Origin: Chitinophagaceae bacterium
GTDB lineage: Bacteria > Bacteroidota > Bacteroidia > Chitinophagales > Chitinophagaceae
Assembly (NCBI GenBank): GCA_016720565.1
Contig: JADKKJ010000012.1
Coordinates: 1-64,000 of the forward strand
Length of the DNA stretch: 64,000 nt
Direction: 5' to 3'
Below are positions 35,542-44,155 of this stretch, piece after piece. Position 1 is the first letter of the stretch. Each line of letters begins with the position of its first letter. Position numbers and translations under genes: made by a program. The notes below the pieces were generated by a model. The model was not told the origin of the DNA, did not search any database, and worked only from the letters and a program-made list of their open reading frames with translations.

Positions 35542-38500
35542 ATGTACAGAATCATCTCCTTTATATTCCTGTTCCTATGCCTGGAACTGACCGCCTCCGC
35601 TCAGAAAGAGTGGCCATTGGATAGTCTTACAAAGTATATGGAGAAATGCTTCGATGAAAAAAAATATGACAGCTCCTTACAGTATTCCCTTCGCATTATA
35701 GCACAGGTAAAACGGTCCTCTTCCCCTGGGGAAACTGATCTTTTTGCTGCCCAGGCCGCCCTGCTGAACGCCGGAAAATGTTATAAGGAAAAAGGTGACC
35801 TGGTTCATGCGCAACAATATTTAATGTTTTCGCTTCGCGAATCAAGGGCGCTTCAATCTGGTTCAGCTATCAGTAATTCCCTGGTAGAACTGAACCTGCT
35901 GCACGAAATGATCAGCAAAAAAAACCTGGTCTTCCCCTACCATGCTCCCGAGATCACCGAAGAAGTGAATATGTATTTTCCCATTAGTAAGGTTGAAATT
36001 GTTTCAGCAGATTCAATTCGTATCACCATAAGGGCGGGATATTATGATGGCATGCAGGACTCGGTAATAAAAGCGCCTGTTCTTTCCCTGTACCAGGAAA
36101 AAGAAAGGCCCTTTGGTTTGGTGAACGCATATATAAGGCAGATAGGAAATAATTATAGTACTGCCATGGCCCGAAATGATACTTCACTGAAGGTATTGGT
36201 GGGCGATCTTGTTCAGCTAAGGGTAAGGGTACCCATGGATTGGCGGAAACTGGATGTTTACAATCCAATGTTGCTGAACATAGGATTTAGTTCCAATTAT
36301 AAGCAGCCGATCTTCAATTCGCGCATGCTCTATTATTTCAATGATAGTTTAATGAATCGCGATATCAATGAAGCGATCCGTTTGCAGGTGAATGAAATAG
36401 TGAGCCTGCTGGGAGAAGATACGGCCACAGATAAGGATCTTAAACAGATCTCACCAAAAGGGATCTTTGCTGGTGATAATGTGATCAGGGGAATGTCGAA
36501 GGTGAATGAGGCCTATATCCGGTTATTCATAAACTTCGTTAATAATTATCCCCGGAAATATTTAGGCAACTCCTATAAGTTTTCAGAGATATATGCCACC
36601 TGGGTATTGAATAGTACTCCCCTGGCCATGACAGATGTAAGGCAATACCTGCTGGGATTCGTGGATAAGCCCGATATCAAACAGAAAATATTGAACCAGG
36701 TGGAAGACATCAACCGGGACCGGTTGCTGAATAGCTGGTTTAACCAGGGTATGCAAATGGCCAATGCCGATAATCTTGATTCTGCAGCACATATAGCCCT
36801 CCTGATAAAATCAGCTTCCGAGGCCCTTCATGATAGCCTGAACGCAGCCTGGGCCAGTTACCTGCAGGCCTATGTGGAAAAAAAACTGGGCAATTATAAC
36901 AGTGCAAAAGAACTATTTAAATTGGCTGCCACCGGTTTTGAAATGGTCAGGGATCCTGAAGGAAGATCCTGGACAGAAAATGCTTTAAAAAACCTTGAAA
37001 AAGGGCGAAAAATAGAATTAAGCGTGCAGACAGGTCACCTGTTCCCTTACCTGATGACCACCTCACCGAATTCAAAATTCGTGGCTACCGCCGGTAACTA
37101 TGATAAGCTGATAAAGATCTGGGACCTTGGACTGGGTAAAGAAGTGGTTTCTTTCTCCGGTCATGATGATTATATCACTTCCATACATTATAGTCCGGAT
37201 GGGCGTTATTTGGTAAGCGCTTCAGACGATAGCAGCATCCGCATCTGGAATGCCTATGATTATTCGCTGGTGAATACCATTCATTGCAGGAATGTGGAGC
37301 GCAGTGTGATCTTTACCCCTGATAGCCGGCAACTGGTAGCAGGCGGTGATGATTCACTTATAAAGTTCATCGATCCCTATACAGGCAGGATCATAAAAAG
37401 CCTGAAAAAACATAAAGGCACGGTGAATGGTTTGGCATTTTTGCCTGGCAATGATAATTACCTGTATTCCTGCGGTAGTGATTCAATGATCTATAAATGG
37501 GACCTGGAAACAAATGACTGGGACCACTGGTATAAAGAGAAAGGAAAAGTGTGGACGGTTTCGGTGAGTCCTGATGGAAAATACCTGAGCACCGTACACA
37601 GCGATACGATGGTAAGTGTTTGGAATTTGCAGAATGGAAAAAGGCAATTCGTTCTGCGTCCCAATTATTATATAGGGGGGATGGAGGATGTTGCCTACCC
37701 TGCTTTTACGCCCGACAGCAAGAACCTGGCATTTGCCATTAGCGATGATACGCTTGGTATTGTTGAAATAGCAACGCTGAAAGAAAGGGTCTATGCCATG
37801 AAAGTGCCCGAGAATATGGGCATGTATGATCTTGCCTTTACCGCTGATGGAAATTTCCTGATCACCCGGATCAACAATGGCGGACCGCTGCGAGTGATCA
37901 ATTTTTCTTCCTGGGATATGAATCGAAACCCCACCATCAACTTCAAGGACCTGAAGAGTTATTATAATATGCCATCTGAGGTGCAGTTCAGTCCGGATGA
38001 TAATCAGCTCTATGTAGTGCATTCAGGCGTTTCCTCGCTCGACCTGCGAAATGGCAGTACCCGGTTCATGTATTGGGGAGCCTGGGGTTATGCCAATGGG
38101 CTATTCATATTGAATGATGGGAACACAGGCTTGTATACCAATACATGGCAGGGGGCGTTGAAATTCTATGATATCAATGCAAAGCAGCCTTATAAACAGG
38201 TAAGCTTCCCGGATTCCACCGAAGAATTAGGCCGATTTGAAATTTCCGCCAGCAACCGGTATATATTCCTTGGAGGAAAGAAGAATACCGTAAGTGCTTT
38301 TGAATGGCCATCCTGTAATGCTATTTTCTCGGGTACCTATGAATCAGGAGAGGAAAAAGGATGGAGATCCATGCGGTATGACAGTATCCATCATCGTTTA
38401 TTCCTGGTGAGTTTGAACAGGTGGATCATTGTGCTGGATGCCAGCAATGGAAAGGAGATAAAAAGATGGCAGATGGAGGATCCCTGGTCGGTGGAAGCAA

Positions 38501-40263
38501 GTCCGGAGTTCATATACATCATGGGCGCCAATAACAGTGTAAGTATTTATAAGGCCGGCGACCTGGGCCTGGTAAAAGTTTTAACTGTACATGATAACGG
38601 AAAACCCTGTTATGCATCGGTGATGAGTCCGGATTACCAAACCCTGCTGATGCAGACCGGTAAGGAGATACTTGCATTGGATACCCGGAGCGAAAAAGTA
38701 TTGTACCATCATCTGGACCATGATTATGAGAATGGCAATATGGCCATCAGTCATAATGGTAAATGGCTGGCTACAGGAGGTTTTGATTCCCGTGTGAATT
38801 TATACGACCTGCGTTCCGGCGAAAAGATCATTACCATCTATACGCCACGCGAAAAGGATTTTATGATGGTGGATGCGGATGGAAATTACCTGGCGCCAAA
38901 GAACACGCTGGAAGCGATCGGGTTTCATTATAATAACAGCAGTTATGGTTTTGAGCAGTTCGACAGTAAATATAACCGTCCCGACCTGGTACTGGCCCGG
39001 CTGGGAAAAGCGGATACCAGTCTCTTAAAGAATTTTTATTCCGCCTATCTCAAACGACTGAAAAAATTAAACATCAATGAGAAAGACCTGCAGGGAGAAT
39101 TACATCTTCCCCAGGTAAGGCTGAAAGATAAATTCGCATTAAAACCAGCCACTTCCCTGGCCTCTTATGAACTCAATATAGAATGCAGCGATCCGAAGTT
39201 CACGCTTCGTTCTGTGCAGGTATTGGTAAATAACAACCCGGTTTTTGGCAGCGCAGGAAAAGAAATTCCGGGTGGGCTTCATCAGTACAGCCTGAAGACC
39301 AACCTTCCCCTGTCTATGGGTAATAACCTGGTGAAAGTTTATTGCACCAACCAGAATGGGGCGGTTTCACTTTCGGAGACCATAGAGATCAACAGCACCA
39401 ATAAGGCCTCAGAACCAAAAACTTATTTTATAGGCATAGCCGTATCCAATTATAAGGATAGCCTTCGCAATCTTCAGTATGCTGCCAAGGACGTGAGAGA
39501 CCTTGCCAGCACTTTTGCTCAGATCTATAAAACTGACCTGAGGGTGGATACCCTTATCGACAAAAAGGCCACCCGGGAAAACATACTGGCCTTGCGGAAT
39601 GAATTGATGAAGACCACGGTCAATGATATGGTGATCATATCAGTGAATGGCCATGGCCTTTTAAGCGATAGCCTTGATTTTTATTATGCCACCTATGATA
39701 TTGATTTCAGGAAACCCACCCAGAGAGGATTGAAATATGAAGAACTGGAGGCCCTGCTGGATGGCATTCCTGCAAGGAAGAAATTATTGCTGATAGATGC
39801 CTGTCATTCCGGTGCCCTGGATAAGGAAGAATTGATGGCTATGCGGAATAATAAAACAACCACTGTAAGCAGCAATAAAGAGGGTACGGTTAAGGCTGTG
39901 GGTTCAAGGGGTGGTGTAACGGAAAGCCTGGGAGGCACGGTAGATGCATCCAGTAGTTTCCAGATCATGCAACAGTTGTTTGCCGATCTGAGCAGCGGGA
40001 ACGGAGCTGTGGTGATCTCTGCGGCCGGTGGGTTGGAATATGCATATGAATCGGGGGCATGGAACAATGGCGTTTTCACCTGGTGCATCAGAAAGGGAAT
40101 AGCCGAAAGAAAGGCCGATACCGAGGGTGGAAATAAGGATAACCGGGTAGATGTTGCCGAATTGAAGGAATATGTGAGCCGTAAGGTGAATGAGCTGACC
40201 AACGGCAAACAAAAACCGGTATCGCGGAGGGAGAATATGGAGTTTATTTGGGAGATTCGGTAA
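35542..40263 (+). CDS. Giant exported TPR-WD40-caspase-like protein
   Basis: The 1573-residue protein has a signal peptide (ending SAQ, about residue 21). An N-terminal helical region contains TPR-like repeats, clearest at about 440-475 (YNSAKELFKLAATGFE). A long WD40 propeller region of a dozen blades lies from about 495 to 1120, with repeats such as GHDDYITSIHYSPDGRYLVS and an SIRIW end. An Ig-like linker follows, and a caspase (peptidase C14) domain occupies 1293-1573. The catalytic dyad is complete: His 1371 in VNGHG and Cys 1421 in DACHSG. WD40 and TPR parts should act as sensor or recruiting scaffold for the protease. The signal peptide places it outside the cytoplasm. Targets are unknown. 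Confidence 0.9.
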   Translation: MYRIISFIFLFLCLELTASAQKEWPLDSLTKYMEKCFDEKKYDSSLQYSLRIIAQVKRSSSPGETDLFAAQAALLNAGKCYKEKGDLVHAQQYLMFSLRESRALQSGSAISNSLVELNLLHEMISKKNLVFPYHAPEITEEVNMYFPISKVEIVSADSIRITIRAGYYDGMQDSVIKAPVLSLYQEKERPFGLVNAYIRQIGNNYSTAMARNDTSLKVLVGDLVQLRVRVPMDWRKLDVYNPMLLNIGFSSNYKQPIFNSRMLYYFNDSLMNRDINEAIRLQVNEIVSLLGEDTATDKDLKQISPKGIFAGDNVIRGMSKVNEAYIRLFINFVNNYPRKYLGNSYKFSEIYATWVLNSTPLAMTDVRQYLLGFVDKPDIKQKILNQVEDINRDRLLNSWFNQGMQMANADNLDSAAHIALLIKSASEALHDSLNAAWASYLQAYVEKKLGNYNSAKELFKLAATGFEMVRDPEGRSWTENALKNLEKGRKIELSVQTGHLFPYLMTTSPNSKFVATAGNYDKLIKIWDLGLGKEVVSFSGHDDYITSIHYSPDGRYLVSASDDSSIRIWNAYDYSLVNTIHCRNVERSVIFTPDSRQLVAGGDDSLIKFIDPYTGRIIKSLKKHKGTVNGLAFLPGNDNYLYSCGSDSMIYKWDLETNDWDHWYKEKGKVWTVSVSPDGKYLSTVHSDTMVSVWNLQNGKRQFVLRPNYYIGGMEDVAYPAFTPDSKNLAFAISDDTLGIVEIATLKERVYAMKVPENMGMYDLAFTADGNFLITRINNGGPLRVINFSSWDMNRNPTINFKDLKSYYNMPSEVQFSPDDNQLYVVHSGVSSLDLRNGSTRFMYWGAWGYANGLFILNDGNTGLYTNTWQGALKFYDINAKQPYKQVSFPDSTEELGRFEISASNRYIFLGGKKNTVSAFEWPSCNAIFSGTYESGEEKGWRSMRYDSIHHRLFLVSLNRWIIVLDASNGKEIKRWQMEDPWSVEASPEFIYIMGANNSVSIYKAGDLGLVKVLTVHDNGKPCYASVMSPDYQTLLMQTGKEILALDTRSEKVLYHHLDHDYENGNMAISHNGKWLATGGFDSRVNLYDLRSGEKIITIYTPREKDFMMVDADGNYLAPKNTLEAIGFHYNNSSYGFEQFDSKYNRPDLVLARLGKADTSLLKNFYSAYLKRLKKLNINEKDLQGELHLPQVRLKDKFALKPATSLASYELNIECSDPKFTLRSVQVLVNNNPVFGSAGKEIPGGLHQYSLKTNLPLSMGNNLVKVYCTNQNGAVSLSETIEINSTNKASEPKTYFIGIAVSNYKDSLRNLQYAAKDVRDLASTFAQIYKTDLRVDTLIDKKATRENILALRNELMKTTVNDMVIISVNGHGLLSDSLDFYYATYDIDFRKPTQRGLKYEELEALLDGIPARKKLLLIDACHSGALDKEELMAMRNNKTTTVSSNKEGTVKAVGSRGGVTESLGGTVDASSSFQIMQQLFADLSSGNGAVVISAAGGLEYAYESGAWNNGVFTWCIRKGIAERKADTEGGNKDNRVDVAELKEYVSRKVNELTNGKQKPVSRRENMEFIWEIR

Positions 40264-40364
40264 AATACCTGCTTCAGGGTATGGAAAACCGTAATTCAGC
40301 CCTTATTTTTAGGTCATAATCAAACTACTTAATCAACAGTATTATTCACTAAAAAAAAACAAGT

Positions 40365-40751
40365 ATGCAAAAATTGAAATTGCTTCTTTGCGCCGCTTTC
40401 CTGGTTGCTGCTTCTTCTGTTTTCGGACAGACCGAGAAGAATGTATCCCTTATCAAGGAAGGTTCTAAACTGACAGATGGTGATATCGGTTTCCTTTCCA
40501 TGGTTGCCGGTGAAAAAGTAGAAGCTGGCAAGAAAGATCGCCAGGCTACCATCAAAGGTGTTACCTACAAGCAGGGTATGACCCTTTCTAAGACAGATGC
40601 CACTAACCTGAATGCGGCTATCGCGGCTTTCCAGAAAGCTTACAAAGCTCCTGCAAAATCACGCGGAACAGCTGGTCTTTGCTACTACTGGTACTACTAT
40701 TGCGATGGCTACGGCTACTGCTACTGGTACAAGTACTACTACTACTGTTAA
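40365..40751 (+). CDS. Small secreted protein with Tyr/Cys-rich C-terminal tail
   Basis: The 128-residue protein has a signal peptide (cleavage near VFGQ, residue 22) and an Ala/Lys-rich helical middle (LNAAIAAFQKAYKAPAKSRG). Its final 23 residues (106-128) contain 13 Tyr, 4 Cys (106, 113, 119, 128), 2 Trp and one each of Asp and Lys plus two Gly. The A-rich stretch just before the ATG and the strong private terminator suggest high expression as a single gene. It lies between two caspase-like genes. I know of no family. The tail could form disulfides, amyloid or cross-links, or be cut off by a protease. Confidence 0.8.
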   Translation: MQKLKLLLCAAFLVAASSVFGQTEKNVSLIKEGSKLTDGDIGFLSMVAGEKVEAGKKDRQATIKGVTYKQGMTLSKTDATNLNAAIAAFQKAYKAPAKSRGTAGLCYYWYYYCDGYGYCYWYKYYYYC

Positions 40752-40759
40752 AAAAGTTA

Positions 40760-40784
40760 AAACCGGCTCAGGCCGGTTTTTTTT
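40760..40784 (+). terminator. Rho-independent terminator after the Tyr/Cys-rich gene
   Basis: A perfect 8-bp stem AAACCGGC / GCCGGTTT with a TCAG loop is followed by T residues. Confidence 0.93.
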
Positions 40785-40956
40785 GCTTTATACCCTGCCA
40801 GTCGCAGGCAGGTCTAAACCCTAATCCCTCATCTCTAAACCCTAAACCTCCCTAATATACCCAACCAACGGTATACTTCCCTCGTCATTAACATCTTAAT
40901 ATTGCTATGGTTCTAAAAAAATCACTAACATTGACCACCAACTAACCAGGTTTTAC

Positions 40957-42978
40957 ATGAAAAAGTCACTCTTATTTTTACTGCTTGTTTTAATAGCTTT
41001 TGGCAGCGCCCAGGCCCAGACCAAAAGAGCCCTGATCATTGCGATAGGTAACTATCCAAATCCAAAAGTAAATGGTTGGCCGGAGATCAGTTCCACCAAT
41101 GATGTGCCCATGATCAAAGCCGCCCTGGCCAAACAGGATTTTAAGAATATCTGGACCCTGATAGATGCCCAGGCAACAAAGGTTGGAATTGAAAAAGCCC
41201 TTGATAAACTCATCGATAGCTCAAAAAGCGGGGATATTGTTGTTATCCATATTTCTTCGCATGGGGAGCAAATAGAAGATGATAATGAAAATGAAGAAGA
41301 AGATGGACTGGATGAAACCATCGTTCCCTATGGTGCCATTTATTCAAGTGATCTTACTGCGTTTTCAAGAAATGCCAGTGGGTATTTACGGGATGATGTT
41401 TTTGGCGAAAAAATAACCCGCCTTAGAAATAAATTAGGCTCCAAAGGGGATATACTGGTAACCCTGGATGCCTGCCATTCGGGTACCGGTTCAAGAGGAG
41501 TTTCTACTGTAAAATCAAGAGGTGGCAATTCACCAATGGTAAGCGCTGATTTTGATAAAAAGACCCGTCCTTTAAAAGATTCAAAAAGTGTTTTCAAGGA
41601 ATCAAATGCCACCGCATTAAATAAGGACGCAGCTACCTATGTGGTGATCTCCGGCGCACAGGCCAAAGAAAAAAATTACGAGTGCCTGGATGATGAAGGC
41701 AATACCATGGGTTCGTTGAGTTATGCGTTGGGAAAAGCCTTATCCACTTTATCAGGTAAACTTACCTATCGCGGACTTTTCGCGCAGATAGAAGATGTGA
41801 TGAGAGAAAAAGCACCCCAGCAAAAACCTGTATTGGAAGGGGATGGAATTGACCGCCAGTTATTTGGTGGTAAAGTGGAAGTTCAAAAGCCTTATCTCCT
41901 GCTTGATCTTTCTCTTAGTAATGCAGATACTATTTATGTCAATTCAGGTTCAGTGGCTGGTGTTACCCCGGGTTCATTGGTAGGCTTTTTCCCTTCTGGA
42001 ACAAGCAGGCCAACTATGCAGGATACACTTGCTGCCGGAATTGTTGTTAGCGCCACTAATTTTACCGCGGTTATTAAACTGAATCAGTCAAGGCCGGATT
42101 TTATACAGAAAGCCCCATGGCCTTTTGTGCTGGAAATGTCATATGGCAGCACGCCTGTTACCCTGATCCTGGATAGCCTGGATGCAGGCAATGCCAAAAA
42201 AGTGAAGGATGCCCTGAAAGAACTGACCAATGTAAATTATATAGCTACCGGGGAACTTTATTTTGTTCCCTCCGATAGCCGGAATGGATATGCGCTTCGT
42301 TATGCCAACTCCGGAGCCATCTTCGATGATAATATCGACCTGAATAATGCAACAGCCGTTAAGAACCTGATGAAAAGATATGCGCGTTACAGGTACCTCC
42401 GTGACCTCCGCGTATCGGAAGATGAACTCAATGTAGACATACGCCTGGTCTTCCTGGATAGTAAAAAGAATGTGGATGAAAAGAAAACTGCTGACAGGAC
42501 CAAATTAGGCGTGCTGGAATTACAGGAAGGAGATACCGTATATCTTAAAATAAAAAACACAGGTACAAAAAGAGCCTACATCAATGTGGTGGATATGCAG
42601 CCCGATGGCCTGATCAATCCTATAATGCCTAACAGGAAACTGAAAGACCAGAAAGGGTTGCCCCGGCCTCTTACACCCGATCAGTGCGTAGTGAACGCTG
42701 GTGATTCTGTGTTGAACCGCGATATGATGATCACCATCGCGCCTCCTTATGGCGAAGAGATCTTCAAAGTATTCCTTTCAACTTCCCAGCTTGACCTGGA
42801 AGAACTGCTGGCAGGTAATTCTGATGAGAACAGTAAATCAAGGGGTATATTAAATAACCTGGCCAAGACATTTAAGAATTCCAATACTGTTACCAGTCGC
42901 GGGGCCGGCACCTCTTCTGTAGGTGGTAATGATGGTACGATCTTCGGGCTGAATTTTACGATCAAGCGAAAAGAATGA
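40957..42978 (+). CDS. Exported caspase-like protein with C-terminal DUF4384-like domain
   Basis: The 673-residue protein has a signal peptide (ending AQAQ, about residue 21) followed at once by a caspase/metacaspase domain (residues 24-300). The dyad is His 102 in SSHGE and Cys 173 in DACHSG, and an acidic loop (EDDNENEEEDGLDE) follows the His, as in calcium-dependent metacaspases. The rest is beta-rich: a GSVAGVTPGSLVGFFPSG domain, then a DUF4384-like domain near 525-630 (TVYLKIKNTGTKRAYINVVD). Substrates are unknown. It has its own terminator. Confidence 0.88.
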   Translation: MKKSLLFLLLVLIAFGSAQAQTKRALIIAIGNYPNPKVNGWPEISSTNDVPMIKAALAKQDFKNIWTLIDAQATKVGIEKALDKLIDSSKSGDIVVIHISSHGEQIEDDNENEEEDGLDETIVPYGAIYSSDLTAFSRNASGYLRDDVFGEKITRLRNKLGSKGDILVTLDACHSGTGSRGVSTVKSRGGNSPMVSADFDKKTRPLKDSKSVFKESNATALNKDAATYVVISGAQAKEKNYECLDDEGNTMGSLSYALGKALSTLSGKLTYRGLFAQIEDVMREKAPQQKPVLEGDGIDRQLFGGKVEVQKPYLLLDLSLSNADTIYVNSGSVAGVTPGSLVGFFPSGTSRPTMQDTLAAGIVVSATNFTAVIKLNQSRPDFIQKAPWPFVLEMSYGSTPVTLILDSLDAGNAKKVKDALKELTNVNYIATGELYFVPSDSRNGYALRYANSGAIFDDNIDLNNATAVKNLMKRYARYRYLRDLRVSEDELNVDIRLVFLDSKKNVDEKKTADRTKLGVLELQEGDTVYLKIKNTGTKRAYINVVDMQPDGLINPIMPNRKLKDQKGLPRPLTPDQCVVNAGDSVLNRDMMITIAPPYGEEIFKVFLSTSQLDLEELLAGNSDENSKSRGILNNLAKTFKNSNTVTSRGAGTSSVGGNDGTIFGLNFTIKRKE

Positions 42979-43002
42979 TCAAAACCTATTATAAAAAGAG
43001 AA

Positions 43003-43027
43003 GGCGGATCAACATCCGCCTTTTTTT
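43003..43027. terminator. Bidirectional terminator between caspase gene and tRNA-Val
   Basis: A perfect 7-bp stem GGCGGAT / ATCCGCC with a CAAC loop, T-rich on the plus side and A-rich on the other, can serve both converging transcripts. Confidence 0.88.
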
Positions 43028-43033
43028 ATTTTG

Positions 43034-43108
43034 TGGAACGTACTGGATTCGAACCAGTGACCTCTGCTCTGTCAAAGCAGCGTTCTAAACCAACTGAACT
43101 AACGTTCC
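43034..43108 (-). tRNA. tRNA-Val (anticodon GAC)
   Basis: The 75-nt gene on the minus strand folds as a full cloverleaf: acceptor GGAACGT / ACGTTCC; D stem GTTC/GAAC; anticodon stem CTGCT/AGCAG with loop TTGACAG (anticodon GAC); and T loop TTCGAAT on a 5-bp stem. Discriminator A. CCA is not encoded. It reads GUC/GUU codons. Confidence 0.9.
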
Positions 43109-43189
43109 TTAAAGGGAGCCAAAATTAAGGATTTAAATAATCCTGCTTTGATGCAACATTTTGGAACTGGTTTTGTCTTATATTAGATC

Positions 43190-43480
43190 ATGCCCCGTTA
43201 CCAGGTGACCATACATTTTGAAATGACAGAGGCTTTTATGCAGGCTGTGCCTGAGCATCGTGTCTATATCAATCACCTGATCAATAAAACAGTGATCGAG
43301 CATTATGCCGTGAGCCTGGAATCAAGAACCAGCTGGATCACCCTGAATGCCGAATCAAGGGAAGAAGTGGAGCAAATTCTTTCCCGTTCCACACTTTATC
43401 CTTTCTGGACCTATGAAATTGACGAGTTATTTGTGCTGGATGGCCAGCATTACCGCCTTCCGGAGTTGAATCTGAACTAG
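43190..43480 (+). CDS. Small conserved hypothetical protein (ferredoxin-like fold candidate)
   Basis: The 96-residue cytoplasmic protein begins MPRYQVTIHFEMTEAF and contains HLINKTVIEHYAVSLESRTS and EEVEQILSRSTLYPFWTYEI, a beta-alpha-beta pattern like YCII or muconolactone-isomerase-like small proteins. I do not recognise a specific family. It lies between the two tRNA-Val genes. Confidence 0.7.
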   Translation: MPRYQVTIHFEMTEAFMQAVPEHRVYINHLINKTVIEHYAVSLESRTSWITLNAESREEVEQILSRSTLYPFWTYEIDELFVLDGQHYRLPELNLN

Positions 43481-43520
43481 GTCGATTCCCGCATTTTTTC
43501 CCTTCCTATTTGAGTTTTTT

Positions 43521-43551
43521 TTGGGTGAAAAGCCATGCACCCTTATCTTTG
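43521..43551 (+). promoter_or_regulatory. Promoter of tRNA-Val(UAC)
   Basis: TTG at 43521-43523 and TATCTTTG at 43544-43551 are 20 nt apart, as in the Bacteroidota TTG-N(17-23)-TAnnTTTG promoter. The tRNA starts 17 nt downstream. Confidence 0.6.
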
Positions 43552-43568
43552 CCGTCCCCAAACGGGAA

Positions 43569-43643
43569 GGGAGTTTAGCTCAGCTGGTTCAGAGCATCTG
43601 CCTTACAAGCAGAGGGTCGGCGGTTCGAACCCGTCAACTCCCA
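43569..43643 (+). tRNA. tRNA-Val (anticodon TAC)
   Basis: The 75-nt cloverleaf has acceptor GGGAGTT / AACTCCC, D stem GCTC/GAGC, anticodon stem TCTGC/GCAGA with loop CTTACAA (anticodon TAC), a 5-nt variable loop and T stem-loop around TTCGAAC. CCA is not encoded. Two degenerate relatives sharing its 3' part lie at 43710 and 44068. Confidence 0.93.
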
Positions 43644-43649
43644 CAAATA

Positions 43650-43676
43650 AAACCTCAGATTTCTGGGGTTTTATTA
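43650..43676 (+). terminator. Terminator after tRNA-Val(UAC)
   Basis: A 9-bp stem AAACCTCAG / CTGGGGTTT (one wobble pair) with an ATTT loop is followed by T-rich DNA. The whole unit is duplicated 117 nt downstream at 43767-43793. Confidence 0.75.
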
Positions 43677-43709
43677 TTTTATAAATAAAAAAAATCTGCA
43701 GGTTCGAAA

Positions 43710-43761
43710 GCATCCCGCCCTCAGGCGGGAGGGTCGGCGGTTCGAACCCGTCAACTCCCAC
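43710..43761 (+). pseudogene. tRNA-Val relic B with palindrome in place of the anticodon arm
   Basis: From GGGTCGGCGG onward it is identical to the 3' part of tRNA-Val(UAC) and continues into a copy of its terminator (shared tract 43612-43682 and 43729-43799). In the anticodon position it has TCCCGCC-CTCA-GGCGGGA, a perfect 7-bp hairpin. Upstream GGTTCGAAAGCATC is a weak match to the tRNA D arm. No acceptor 5' strand is present, so it cannot be a working tRNA. Confidence 0.75.
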
Positions 43762-43797
43762 AAATAAAACCTCAGATTTCTGGGGTTTTATTATTTT

Positions 43798-44046
43798 ATG
43801 CCTTCTATTTTTTACATATTATTTTCTCCCAGCAAGGATAAATATTACGTTGGACACACTGGGGACGACATTTCAGAACGCTTACGAAAGCACAACACAA
43901 ATCATTCGGGATTTACTGGCCATTCCGGCGATTGGACAATTGTCTATACCGAGATCTACACCTTAAAATCTGAAGCATATAAGCGAGAGCGAGAGATAAA
44001 ATCCTGGAAAAGCAGGACCAGAATTATTAGCCTGATAAATCAATAA
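43798..44046 (+). CDS. Small GIY-YIG nuclease-family protein
   Basis: The 82-residue protein shows the GIY-YIG core: IFYILFSPSKDKYYVGHTGD, with the Y-I-L strand and Y-V-G-H in place of Y-I-G, then ERLRKHNTNHSGFTGHSGDW and AYKREREIKSWKSR carrying the conserved Arg and Glu-Arg-Glu region. Free-standing proteins of this UPF0213-like size are common in Bacteroidota. It lies exactly between two identical 52-nt tRNA-Val relic tracts, and its start codon overlaps the end of the duplicated terminator. No other gene is in that interval. Confidence 0.85.
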   Translation: MPSIFYILFSPSKDKYYVGHTGDDISERLRKHNTNHSGFTGHSGDWTIVYTEIYTLKSEAYKREREIKSWKSRTRIISLINQ

Positions 44047-44067
44047 TATTTCCTCAGCTTGTTTAAC

Positions 44068-44119
44068 GCATCCCGCCCTCAGGCGGGAGGGTCGGCGGTT
44101 CGAACCCGTCAACTCCCAC
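44068..44119 (+). pseudogene. tRNA-Val relic C, identical to relic B over 52 nt
   Basis: The 52-nt tract from GCATCCCGCC to CAACTCCCAC equals 43710-43761. Upstream, CTCAGCTTGTTTAACGCATC resembles the tRNA D arm CTCAGCTGGTTCAGAGCATC at about 16 of 20 positions. The acceptor 5' strand is lost. It is followed by a terminator different from that of the tRNA. Confidence 0.75.
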
Positions 44120-44122
44120 GAA

Positions 44123-44155
44123 AAAAGGTCACAATTCATTTTGTGGCCTTTTCTT
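44123..44155. terminator. Terminator after relic C
   Basis: An 11-bp stem AAAGGTCACAA / TTGTGGCCTTT with one wobble pair is followed by T residues. It can also serve the converging gene at 44156. Confidence 0.7.

Noticed and set aside
40365..40751. RiPP precursor
   Set aside because: No maturation enzyme is nearby, and it has a Sec-type signal peptide where a RiPP leader would be expected. Kept as an open possibility only in the finding on the tail.
35542..42978. Gasdermin- or CRISPR-linked caspase defence system
   Set aside because: No gasdermin, Cas, nucleotide cyclase or NLR-like gene is adjacent, and the proteases have signal peptides.
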